Source of the DNA: Wenyingzhuangia sp039768865
GTDB taxonomy: Bacteria; Bacteroidota; Bacteroidia; Flavobacteriales; Flavobacteriaceae
Reading direction: 5' to 3' (one strand)
NCBI RefSeq assembly: GCF_039768865.1
Contig: NZ_JBDMZQ010000137.1
Length of the DNA: 18,488 nucleotides
This document shows, piece after piece, positions 7,859 to 14,628 of this stretch (positions within the stretch are counted from its first letter, which is position 1; each line of letters opens with the position of its first letter). Made by a program: the position numbers and the translations under genes. The notes beneath the pieces were generated by a model that saw only the letters and a program-made list of their open reading frames with translations, was not told the DNA's origin and made no database searches.

Positions 7859-7895
7859 ACACTCATGTCATTTATGATTTGGCATGCTTTTCGAT
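7824..7895 (+). promoter_or_regulatory. groES upstream control region with TGTCA elements and a sigma-54-like box
   Basis: TGTCA occurs at 7824, 7832 and 7866, and TGACA at 7845; TGTCAC-N6-GTGACA (7832-7849) is a perfect inverted repeat. Downstream, TTGGCATG (7879-7886) matches the -24 half of a sigma-54 promoter, and ten bases after the GG comes GA where the consensus has GC, so the -12 half is weak. The alternative is a sigma-A-type promoter: TATGATTTG (7873-7881) resembles TAnnTTTG but with a spacer one base too long. No CIRCE element (TTAGCACTC-N9-GAGTGCTAA) is present, so HrcA control is unlikely here. Which polymerase form acts is not settled by the sequence. Confidence 0.4.
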
Positions 7896-7928
7896 TAGAA
7901 CAAATTAATTAACAAAAACAGAAATAAG

Positions 7929-8204
7929 ATGAGCATAAACATTAAACCATTAGCCGACAGAGTTTTGGTAGAGCCAGCTCCGGCAGAAACAACAACAGCT
8001 TCTGGATTAATTATTCCAGATTCCGCAAAAGAAAAACCATTAACAGGTACTGTAGTTGCCGTAGGAAAGGGAACTAAAGACGAACCTATTACTGTAAAAG
8101 TAGGAGATACTATTTTGTATGGTAAGTATGCTGGAACGGAACTAGCCTTTGAAGGGAATGATTATTTAATCATGAGAGAGAGTGATATTTTTGCAATTAT
8201 TTAA
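7929..8204 (+). CDS. groES: Co-chaperonin GroES (Cpn10)
   Basis: This 91-residue co-chaperonin caps the GroEL cylinder as a heptamer during ATP-driven folding in the cytoplasm. The N-terminal signature IKPLADRVLVEPAPAE is followed by the mobile GroEL-binding loop TTTASGLIIPDSAKEKP (about residues 21-37). The rest (GTVVAVGKGTKD, VKVGDTILYGKYAGTE) is the standard beta barrel, and length is normal for the family. The leader before the ATG is A-rich (AACAAAAACAGAAATAAG) with no Shine-Dalgarno sequence. groEL follows after 100 bases. Confidence 0.98.
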   Translation: MSINIKPLADRVLVEPAPAETTTASGLIIPDSAKEKPLTGTVVAVGKGTKDEPITVKVGDTILYGKYAGTELAFEGNDYLIMRESDIFAII

Positions 8205-8212
8205 AATCTCAA

Positions 8213-8275
8213 ATGGCAAAAGCCATAAACTCACTTCATAAAATATAAATTAATTAAAAATCAACTATTGGCTTT
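8213..8275 (+). other. groES-groEL intercistronic segment with alternative hairpins
   Basis: A perfect 5-base hairpin ATGGC-AAAA-GCCAT (8213-8226) sits 9 bases after the groES stop. Part of it, AAAGCCA (8219-8225), can instead pair with TGGCTTT (8269-8275). The two pairings exclude each other. There is no U tract, so this is not an ordinary terminator; it could affect mRNA processing or simply be chance. Confidence 0.3.
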
Positions 8276-8304
8276 AGCGGGTAGTAAAACTAAAACAACA
8301 TATT

Positions 8305-9936
8305 ATGGCAAAGGATATTATTTTTGATATCGAAGCACGCGATGGGTTAAAACGTGGAGTAGATGCATTAGCAAATGCAGTAAAAGTGACCTTAGGACCA
8401 AAAGGACGTAACGTAGTTATTGGTAAAGCTTTTGGAGGACCACACATCACCAAAGATGGAGTGTCAGTTGCAAAAGAAATAGAACTATCTGACCCTTTAG
8501 AAAATATGGGGGCTCAAATGGTAAAAGAAGTTGCTTCTAAAACGAATGATTTAGCAGGTGATGGTACTACTACTGCAACTGTTTTAGCGCAATCTATCGT
8601 TCAAGAAGGATTAAAAAATGTAGCCGCTGGTGCAAACCCGTTAGACTTGAAAAAAGGGATTGACAAAGCAGTGACTGCTATTGTAGAAGGACTGGCTAAA
8701 CAATCCAAAGAAGTTGGATCTGAATCTAGCCAAATTCAACAAGTAGCTGCAATCTCTGCAAACAATGATAATTCTATTGGAGATTTGATCGCCGAGGCTT
8801 TTGGAAAAGTTGGTAAAGAAGGAGTTATTACTGTAGAAGAAGCTAAAGGTACTGAGACTTATGTTGACATTGTTGAAGGTATGCAATTTGACCGAGGATA
8901 CTTATCTCCTTACTTTGTGACCAATTCAGAAAAAATGTTGGCCGAATTGGAAAATCCTTATATCTTATTGTATGATAAAAAAATATCCAATCTTAAGGAA
9001 CTATTACCTGTTTTAGAACCTATATCTCAAAGTGGAAAACCCTTACTTATCATTGCTGAAGATGTAGATGGAGAAGCCTTAGCTACCCTTGTAATGAATA
9101 AACTACGTGGTGCATTAAAAATAGCAGCAGTAAAAGCTCCTGGTTTTGGAGATAGACGCAAAGCGATGTTAGAAGATATTGCTATCTTAACAGGAGGTAC
9201 TGTGATTTCCGAAGAAATGGGATTAACTTTAGAAAACACAACATTAGAAGCTTTGGGAACTGCTGAAAATATCAGTATCGATAAAGACAATACAACTATT
9301 GTAAATGGAGCAGGATCTTCTGATGCTATCCAAGCAAGAGTTAACCAAATTAAAGCTCAGATAGAAACCACTACCTCAGACTATGACAAAGAAAAACTTC
9401 AAGAACGTTTGGCTAAACTAGCCGGTGGAGTTGCTGTACTATATGTTGGTGCTGCCTCTGAAGTAGAAATGAAAGAGAAAAAAGATAGAGTTGATGATGC
9501 TTTGCACGCGACTAGGGCTGCTGTAGAAGAAGGAATTGTTGCTGGAGGAGGAGTTGCTCTTGTAAGAGCAAAAACTGTCTTAGGAACCATCGAAACTGAA
9601 AATAGTGATGAAAAAACCGGTGTTGCTATTGTAAACAGAGCCATTGAAGAACCTCTAAGACAAATTGTAAGCAATGCAGGAGGTGAAGGATCTGTGGTCG
9701 TTGCCAAAGTGATTGAAGGCACAGGAGATTATGGTTACAATGCTAAAACCGAAGAATATGTTCAAATGTTTGCGGCAGGAATCATTGACCCTACAAAAGT
9801 AACTCGTGTTGCTTTAGAAAACGCAGCTTCTGTTTCGGGAATGATTTTGACAACTGCTTGTACACTGATAGATATCCCGGAAGAAACTCCAGCGATGCCT
9901 CCTATGGGTGGTGGTGGAATGCCCGGAATGATGTAA
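8305..9936 (+). CDS. groL: Chaperonin GroEL (Cpn60)
   Basis: This 543-residue chaperonin forms the double-ring ATP-dependent folding chamber. Conserved segments are visible in order: KVTLGPKGRNVVIGKAFGGP near the N-terminus, the nucleotide-binding AGDGTTTATVLAQSIV (about residues 85-100), apical-domain KAPGFGDRRKAMLEDIAILTGG split by VKAP at about 275, GGVAVLYVGAASEVEMKEKKDRVDDALHATRAA entered here only by its ends GGVAVLYVG and DDALHATRAA, and the glycine/methionine tail PPMGGGGMPGMM. Length and motifs are those of the main housekeeping GroEL. It forms an operon with groES and ends just before a strong terminator. Confidence 0.99.
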   Translation: MAKDIIFDIEARDGLKRGVDALANAVKVTLGPKGRNVVIGKAFGGPHITKDGVSVAKEIELSDPLENMGAQMVKEVASKTNDLAGDGTTTATVLAQSIVQEGLKNVAAGANPLDLKKGIDKAVTAIVEGLAKQSKEVGSESSQIQQVAAISANNDNSIGDLIAEAFGKVGKEGVITVEEAKGTETYVDIVEGMQFDRGYLSPYFVTNSEKMLAELENPYILLYDKKISNLKELLPVLEPISQSGKPLLIIAEDVDGEALATLVMNKLRGALKIAAVKAPGFGDRRKAMLEDIAILTGGTVISEEMGLTLENTTLEALGTAENISIDKDNTTIVNGAGSSDAIQARVNQIKAQIETTTSDYDKEKLQERLAKLAGGVAVLYVGAASEVEMKEKKDRVDDALHATRAAVEEGIVAGGGVALVRAKTVLGTIETENSDEKTGVAIVNRAIEEPLRQIVSNAGGEGSVVVAKVIEGTGDYGYNAKTEEYVQMFAAGIIDPTKVTRVALENAASVSGMILTTACTLIDIPEETPAMPPMGGGGMPGMM

Positions 9937-9953
9937 AAAAAACATCCCCACAT

Positions 9954-9988
9954 AAAAAACCCAATTCTACATGAATTGGGTTTTTTTT
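9954..9988. terminator. Bidirectional terminator between groEL and the DUF4270 gene
   Basis: The inverted repeat has perfect 14-base arms (9954-9967 and 9973-9986) around the loop TACAT. The core is CCCAATTC/GAATTGGG, flanked by six A on one side and eight T on the other. It can end groEL transcription on the plus strand and the convergent DUF4270 operon on the minus strand. Confidence 0.92.
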
Positions 9989-10005
9989 GTTTTATTTAAA
10001 AAGAA

Positions 10006-11418
10006 TTATTCTTCAATTTTCGAATAAATGACTTCTAATTTGGGTGATTTATCGCTATCATTCAACAGTAAAGCTCCATTCGGCACAGAAGAAGAAAGAA
10101 CAATCCCCGTTTGCTCTGAAGGCTCTCTTGCTTTTATTCTTAACGTTACGATATCACCATCAGCCAAAACTTCGTTAATAAAATTTGTCACATAAAATTC
10201 GATATATGGATGAATTTGATTTTCTGTATCTTCATAAGTAAGAACTCCATTGACTTGACCGACACCTAGTTCTTCGTAGTCTTGTAAAGCTAATAACGAA
10301 CCATCCTCTTTGATTCCATACATATAAAAATCACTAAGGGTTTGACTGTCAATATCGTCTAAATATATTTTAATTTTAGCTTGATTGATCATCCAATTTT
10401 CTTCTTGAAAAACTGTACTATTTTCAGTGATAAAATGAGAGATGTCTACAGACGTTTCGTAACCTCCAGCCCCTTGAACATATGTTTTGTTAAGCGCTTC
10501 ACTGTTCAAATGATTGTGCTCGTACAAACCATAAACTGCCCCTTGAAAATTAAAATCTAATTCTTTTGGGTTTATCAAGATGGTATCACTGGTTGTGGTT
10601 GTATTCACGTAACTAACTTTTAACGTTGCATCAGAAAGGTTTAAAGGCAACATAAATCCCGAACCATTTTTTTCTGCAGTTATTTTTAACCCTTTAAAAA
10701 AGCCAATAAAATCTTCGCTATTATCTATACTTAAAGTATCTAACTCATTTAATCTGTCCTCAAAATAATCACTATCCAAATTAATTTTCAAAGAATACTC
10801 TAAACTATCTGCAGTCGTATAAGAAGACTTAACCGTATAATTTGTGGATCCTAGAATTGTTTCCTCTCCTAAATCTTCTTTGGTTCCTGCATTATTTTTA
10901 CCATTTGAGTAATATACCCTGGTTTTAGCATCTTCATTTCTTTGTTCTAAATAAGTTGTGAAGGTGGATACAGTTATATCAATAGAAGAAGAAATATCTC
11001 CGACTATATTGTCTATTGTAAATTCATCTGTTACCTCAAGATTTGGAACAAAGGACAACGGAAACTCTAATACTGCATTGACCTCACTTGATACTGTTAT
11101 GGCATTTAAGGTGTCGTTTGAAGTTCTATTTACAGGATAGTTTTCCGATACCAATTGACTTACTATGGAAGCTTCTAAAGCCCCAAGTTTTGGGTCTGTA
11201 AATGTTCCTAAGAGATAAGTAGATAAAGAACTTGTTCTTACCGTATCTATTTCAACTGTCTCTAATACAGGGTCAACATATACTGTATCAATAACAAAAT
11301 TATCATTGTAAACCAACCCACTTGTTGTGGTTACAATTTCATTTGTACAACTCATAAAAAAAACCATAGTAGCCAGAACTGTTATGGTTTTGTAATATTC
11401 TTTGTTCAAAAATCTCAT
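10006..11418 (-). CDS. DUF4270 family lipoprotein
   Basis: This 470-residue predicted lipoprotein belongs to the DUF4270 family of Bacteroidota, whose function is unknown. The signal peptide (basic start, hydrophobic ITVLATMVFF) ends in the lipobox FMSC with Cys24. The family N-terminus is recognisable: NDNFVIDTVYVDPVLETVEID, here cited by NDNFVIDTV and TVRTSSLSTYLLGTFTDPKLG (about 60-80, key residues S-TYLLGTFTDPKLG), then a long, mostly beta, Ser/Thr-rich region without cysteines. The final segment VPNGALLLNDSDKSPKLEVIY resembles a beta-sandwich end. It is probably surface- or periplasm-facing. It follows the GlgA-like gene by 9 bases on the same strand, and this gene pair next to panC is a recurrent Bacteroidota arrangement as I recall it. 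Family call is good; role is open. Confidence 0.88.
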   Translation of the reverse strand: MRFLNKEYYKTITVLATMVFFMSCTNEIVTTTSGLVYNDNFVIDTVYVDPVLETVEIDTVRTSSLSTYLLGTFTDPKLGALEASIVSQLVSENYPVNRTSNDTLNAITVSSEVNAVLEFPLSFVPNLEVTDEFTIDNIVGDISSSIDITVSTFTTYLEQRNEDAKTRVYYSNGKNNAGTKEDLGEETILGSTNYTVKSSYTTADSLEYSLKINLDSDYFEDRLNELDTLSIDNSEDFIGFFKGLKITAEKNGSGFMLPLNLSDATLKVSYVNTTTTSDTILINPKELDFNFQGAVYGLYEHNHLNSEALNKTYVQGAGGYETSVDISHFITENSTVFQEENWMINQAKIKIYLDDIDSQTLSDFYMYGIKEDGSLLALQDYEELGVGQVNGVLTYEDTENQIHPYIEFYVTNFINEVLADGDIVTLRIKAREPSEQTGIVLSSSVPNGALLLNDSDKSPKLEVIYSKIEE

Positions 11419-11427
11419 ATATAGCTT

Positions 11428-12237
11428 TTAGTTTAAAACTTTTTCAGAATAAAATTCTAAATATGCTTCAGCAAAGGTATCCTCTGTTTGGTAATCTAAG
11501 AATGGTTTCTCAAGATCTTCCAGGTAATCTTCAAGATCATCACTCACAAATTTACTTGCTTTAATCACCGCATCTGAATGATCAATGGCACTTTTGAGAA
11601 GATTTGAGAACGTTGGATTTTCTAAGCTCTTTGCTTTTTCCTCAGAAATTTCATCAAAACGAATTTTTTCAGCAAGACCTTTGTCAAGGGCGCCTTCAAA
11701 TTCATTGTCATAAACAGAAACAACAATTTTGGTATTTGCAAACAAAGCATCGTCTTTATAATACTCCTTCAAGTAGAGTGGCAATAAACATGCCATCCAA
11801 CCATGAACGTGAATAATATCTGGCGCCCAGTTTAATTTCTTTACTGTCTCAACTACCCCTTTTGCGAAAAAGATAGCTCTTTCATCATTGTCAGGAAAAA
11901 GATTATCATCTTCATCTAGGAAGGTGGCTTTCCTCTTAAAATATTCTTCATTGTCAATGAAATAAACTTGCATTCTTTCTTTAGGAATAGAAGCAACCTT
12001 TATAATCAAAGGCATATCAATATCATTCACAATTAAATTCATACCTGAAAGTCTAATGACCTCATGTAATTGGTGTCTCCTTTCATTAATCAAACCAAAC
12101 CTTGGCATAAAAATTCTTGTCTGAACCCCCTTGTGATGGGCTTTTTTAGCTGACTCGAAAGACATTTCTGACATTTCTGTTAAGGGTGTATAAGGTGTTA
12201 CCTCACTCGAAACATACAATACTCTCTTGTTCTTCAT
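11428..12237 (-). CDS. GlgA-like protein limited to the N-terminal GT5 domain
   Basis: This 269-residue protein resembles the N-terminal Rossmann domain of glycogen/starch synthase (GT5). The first strand RVLYVSSEVTPYTPL corresponds to VLHVCSEL-P-LKTGGL of GlgA, and APDIIHVHGWMACLLPLYLK (about 139-158) to the pDvvHaHDWHaaL-p-yLK segment. However, the ADP-glucose-binding KTGGL is replaced by TEMSEM, and the whole C-terminal GT-B domain that binds the nucleotide sugar is absent: full GlgA is about 480 residues. The reading frame is intact, and the protein ends with an acidic tail, so it looks like a conserved short form rather than a truncation. It is usually labelled glycogen synthase; that activity is doubtful. 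It is first in a two-gene unit with the DUF4270 lipoprotein and divergent from panC. Confidence 0.85.
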   Translation of the reverse strand: MKNKRVLYVSSEVTPYTPLTEMSEMSFESAKKAHHKGVQTRIFMPRFGLINERRHQLHEVIRLSGMNLIVNDIDMPLIIKVASIPKERMQVYFIDNEEYFKRKATFLDEDDNLFPDNDERAIFFAKGVVETVKKLNWAPDIIHVHGWMACLLPLYLKEYYKDDALFANTKIVVSVYDNEFEGALDKGLAEKIRFDEISEEKAKSLENPTFSNLLKSAIDHSDAVIKASKFVSDDLEDYLEDLEKPFLDYQTEDTFAEAYLEFYSEKVLN

Positions 12238-12266
12238 AAATCTTTCAATTATTGAATATAATTTTG

Positions 12267-12274
12267 CAAAAATA
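12267..12274 (-). promoter_or_regulatory. Candidate promoter (-7) of the GlgA-like/DUF4270 operon
   Basis: On the minus strand this reads TATTTTTG, matching TAnnTTTG, and lies 29 bases before the ATG at 12237. No TTG is visible at the -33 distance, so support comes from the -7 element and position. Confidence 0.45.
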
Positions 12275-12279
12275 CGAAA

Positions 12280-12302
12280 AAATACCTAACATATTGGTAT
12301 TT
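12280..12302. repeat. Inverted repeat in the divergent promoter region
   Basis: AAATACC (12280-12286) and GGTATTT (12296-12302) form perfect 7-base arms around a 9-base spacer. It lies between the candidate -7 elements of the two divergent operons, where a shared operator could sit. The bound protein, if any, is unknown. Confidence 0.4.
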
Positions 12303-12306
12303 ATAC

Positions 12307-12314
12307 TAAGTTTG
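12307..12314 (+). promoter_or_regulatory. Candidate panC promoter, -7 element
   Basis: TAAGTTTG matches TAnnTTTG and ends 26 bases before the panC ATG. No good -33 TTG is found 17-23 bases upstream; that stretch is occupied by the AAATACC/GGTATTT inverted repeat, which could mean factor-assisted activation. Confidence 0.5.
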
Positions 12315-12340
12315 CATTCGCCTAAAAGCAATTGTAACGA

Positions 12341-13186
12341 ATGAAAGTCTTCTCTACTAAAGAATTAGCTAGTTCTCATCTTAGAAACCTCAAGTCCAGA
12401 GGCTTTACCATAGGATTAGTACCCACAATGGGTGCTTTGCATAAAGGGCACTTGTCTCTTATTGAGAAAGCAAAAAAAGACCATGATATTGTTGTGGTCA
12501 GTATTTTTGTAAACCCTACCCAATTTGACAATGCTGAGGATCTTAAAAAATACCCTAGAACGCTAGAGGAAGATCTTGAAAAATTAAAAAGAATAGATTG
12601 TGACTTAGTCTTTACTCCAACTTCCGAAGAAATGTACTCCAAAGAAGAAGCTGCCGAAATGTTTGACTTTGAAGAACTTGACAAAGAAATGGAAGGTAAA
12701 TATAGAGACAATCACTTTAATGGAGTTGGAACTATAGTCAAGAAACTTTTTGAGGTGATTCAACCAAATAGCGCTTTTTTTGGTGAGAAAGATTTCCAGC
12801 AATTACAAATCATCAAAACATTAGTAAACATTACTAAACAACCCGTAAACATTGTTGGCTGCCCAATACACAGAGAAGAAGACGGGTTAGCGGGTAGTTC
12901 TAGAAATAGACGCCTAACCATAGAGCAAAGAAAAAGTGCTCCCTTCATTTACAAAACTATTGCCGTTGCAAGAGAAATGAAAGAAGGACATAGTAGTCCT
13001 CAAGAAATTAACCACTGGGTAGAAAACCAATTTAAAAACCACCCACACTTAGTTTTAGAATATTTTACAATCGCAAAAGAAAAGAACCTCAAGAAGACTA
13101 GTTGTTTTCTTCCAAAAGAGCAATATCGAGCATTTATTGCGGTATTTGCAGGAGAAACAAGACTGATAGATAATATCGCTCTTTAG
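12341..13186 (+). CDS. panC: Pantothenate synthetase
   Basis: This 281-residue cytoplasmic enzyme joins pantoate and beta-alanine with ATP to give pantothenate for CoA synthesis. The nucleotide-binding signature PTMGALHKGHLSL is at 28-40 with the HIGH-like H34-K-G-H37. FVNPTQF at 56-62, FGEKDFQQLQ at 147-156 and DGLAGSSRNRRL at 181-192 match the pantoate- and ATP-binding motifs of the family. Length is normal. The ATG at 12341 puts the first strand at residue 22, as in other PanC proteins. panD follows, supplying beta-alanine. The stop codon lies inside a hairpin listed separately. Confidence 0.98.
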   Translation: MKVFSTKELASSHLRNLKSRGFTIGLVPTMGALHKGHLSLIEKAKKDHDIVVVSIFVNPTQFDNAEDLKKYPRTLEEDLEKLKRIDCDLVFTPTSEEMYSKEEAAEMFDFEELDKEMEGKYRDNHFNGVGTIVKKLFEVIQPNSAFFGEKDFQQLQIIKTLVNITKQPVNIVGCPIHREEDGLAGSSRNRRLTIEQRKSAPFIYKTIAVAREMKEGHSSPQEINHWVENQFKNHPHLVLEYFTIAKEKNLKKTSCFLPKEQYRAFIAVFAGETRLIDNIAL

Positions 13187-13214
13187 GGTAAAAACAGAAA
13201 AGTTTTACCCTAAA
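13182..13214 (+). other. panC-panD intercistronic hairpin
   Basis: TTTAGGGTAAAA (13182-13193) and TTTTACCCTAAA (13203-13214) form a perfect 12-base stem with a 9-base loop. The panC stop codon TAG (13184-13186) lies in the 5' arm. No T tract follows, so it is not a typical terminator; partial termination, RNase processing or 3'-end protection are possible. panD starts 28 bases after the stem. Confidence 0.6.
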
Positions 13215-13242
13215 TTCAGATATAAATAATTATTTTTACCGC

Positions 13243-13593
13243 ATGCAAATTGAAGTAGTAAAATCCAAAATACACAGAGTAAAAGTTACCGGAGCTGATT
13301 TAAATTATATTGGTAGCATCACTATTGATAAAGCTTTGATGGAAGCAGCCAACATGATTGAAGGTGAAAAAGTGTCCATCGTAAACATCAACAACGGTGA
13401 ACGCCTAGAGACATATATCATTCCTGGAGAAAGAAATAGTGGTGAAATCACGTTAAACGGACCTGCAGCAAGACGTGTTGCTCCAGGTGATATTATCATT
13501 ATTATTTCCTACGGACTTATGGGATTTGAAGAAGCAAAGCAATTTAGTCCGGCTATTGTATTTCCTGACGAAAACACCAATACACTTACCTAA
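13243..13593 (+). CDS. panD: Aspartate 1-decarboxylase
   Basis: This 116-residue pyruvoyl enzyme decarboxylates L-aspartate to beta-alanine, the co-substrate of PanC. The self-cleavage site Gly24-Ser25 is present in ADLNYIGSITIDKALMEAA; Ser25 becomes the pyruvoyl group. NGERLETYIIPGERNSGEIT, with NGERLETY near residues 50-57, and the LNGPAARRVAPGDIIIIISY stretch (about 72-91) are standard PanD features. The short length matches the family. The next gene begins two bases after its stop. Confidence 0.98.
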   Translation: MQIEVVKSKIHRVKVTGADLNYIGSITIDKALMEAANMIEGEKVSIVNINNGERLETYIIPGERNSGEITLNGPAARRVAPGDIIIIISYGLMGFEEAKQFSPAIVFPDENTNTLT

Positions 13594-13595
13594 TC

Positions 13596-14573
13596 TTGAA
13601 ACAGAACACCAAAAAAAAACTAAAAACAATATTACCCCTTTTACTGGGTGCTTTTTTAATTTGGTTGTCACTTTCAAAATTCACTACAGAAGAATTAAAT
13701 GAAATCCAGAACTCCTTCTACAACGCCAATTACTGGTGGATTGGATGCTCTTTGTGCTTAGCTTTCTTAAGTCATCTTTGCAGAGCGTATCGTTGGAAAT
13801 TTATGTTAAACCCTTTAGGATATCAAACCAAATTAAAAAACAACATCATGGCTGTTTTTGTCGCTTATTTGGTCAACTTAGGAATCCCCAGAGCAGGAGA
13901 ATTTAGCCGCGCAGCTATTATAAATCAATATGAAGGGATTCCTTTTGACAAAACATTTGGAACTATTGTTGCCGAAAGATTAGCAGATATGTTGGTCTAC
14001 TTTTTTTTAATTGCACTTGCTTTTTTTGCTCAGTATGATTTGATCAAAAACATAATCATAGCTAAAATCCCACACAATCCTATTTTAATCGGTTTTGTTG
14101 TACTCGTGTTTCCTACAGGATTCTACTTACTATTTATTTCAATTCAGAAATCAAAATACCCTGTTTTCATAAAAGTAAGAACCTTTTTATTAGGGTTGGT
14201 AGAGGGCGTAAAAACTATTTATAGTATGGAAAAAAAATGGAGCTATCTTTTCTATACGTTTTCAATCTGGACACTTTATGTATTGATGTTATACGTAGTG
14301 GTGTTTGCTTTTCCAGAAACAAGTCACTTGGGATTAGACGCCATTCTCATCTGCTTTATCATGGGAACTTTCAGCTTTGCCACCACAAGTGGAGGTATCG
14401 GTGCGTATCCTTTTGTTATACAGCAAGCCTTACTGCTCTACGCCATACCTGAAACTGTTGGCGCTAGCTTTGGATGGATTGCATGGACCTCACAAACCAT
14501 TTTAATCATAGTTTTTGGTGGGCTCTCATTTTTATTATTACCTATTCTAAACAATACAAGTCATCAATCCTAA
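13596..14573 (+). CDS. YbhN/LPG-synthase-type integral membrane protein
   Basis: This 325-residue polytopic protein is of the lysylphosphatidylglycerol synthase transmembrane family (UPF0104/YbhN). About eight hydrophobic helices are visible, the first at about 12-29 (ILPLLLGAFLIWLSLSKF). Family signatures include CRAYRWKFML, VNLGIPRAGEFSRAAI (about 94-109) and FATTSGGIGAYPF (about 260-272). The catalytic synthetase domain of MprF is absent, so this is only the membrane part, for which lipid handling is suggested in the family but the substrate here is unknown. The start codon is TTG at 13596, two bases after the panD stop; the next ATG would remove the first two helices, so TTG is preferred. 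It is probably in the panC-panD transcript. Confidence 0.88.
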   Translation: MKQNTKKKLKTILPLLLGAFLIWLSLSKFTTEELNEIQNSFYNANYWWIGCSLCLAFLSHLCRAYRWKFMLNPLGYQTKLKNNIMAVFVAYLVNLGIPRAGEFSRAAIINQYEGIPFDKTFGTIVAERLADMLVYFFLIALAFFAQYDLIKNIIIAKIPHNPILIGFVVLVFPTGFYLLFISIQKSKYPVFIKVRTFLLGLVEGVKTIYSMEKKWSYLFYTFSIWTLYVLMLYVVVFAFPETSHLGLDAILICFIMGTFSFATTSGGIGAYPFVIQQALLLYAIPETVGASFGWIAWTSQTILIIVFGGLSFLLLPILNNTSHQS

Positions 14574-14628
14574 TAATCTTTGATTTTTATTACATTTACG
14601 GCAATGGCCCATTTTAAAACGTTTCATC

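Noticed and set aside
7861..7928. A CIRCE/HrcA heat-shock operator before groES.
   Set aside because: No TTAGCACTC-N9-GAGTGCTAA or close variant exists between secG and groES.
8286..8304. A 19-base exact match between the groEL leader and codons 3-9 of radA (14635-14653).
   Set aside because: It is A-rich low-complexity sequence with no symmetric or flanking similarity; in one place it is a leader and in the other coding sequence. Chance is the simplest explanation.
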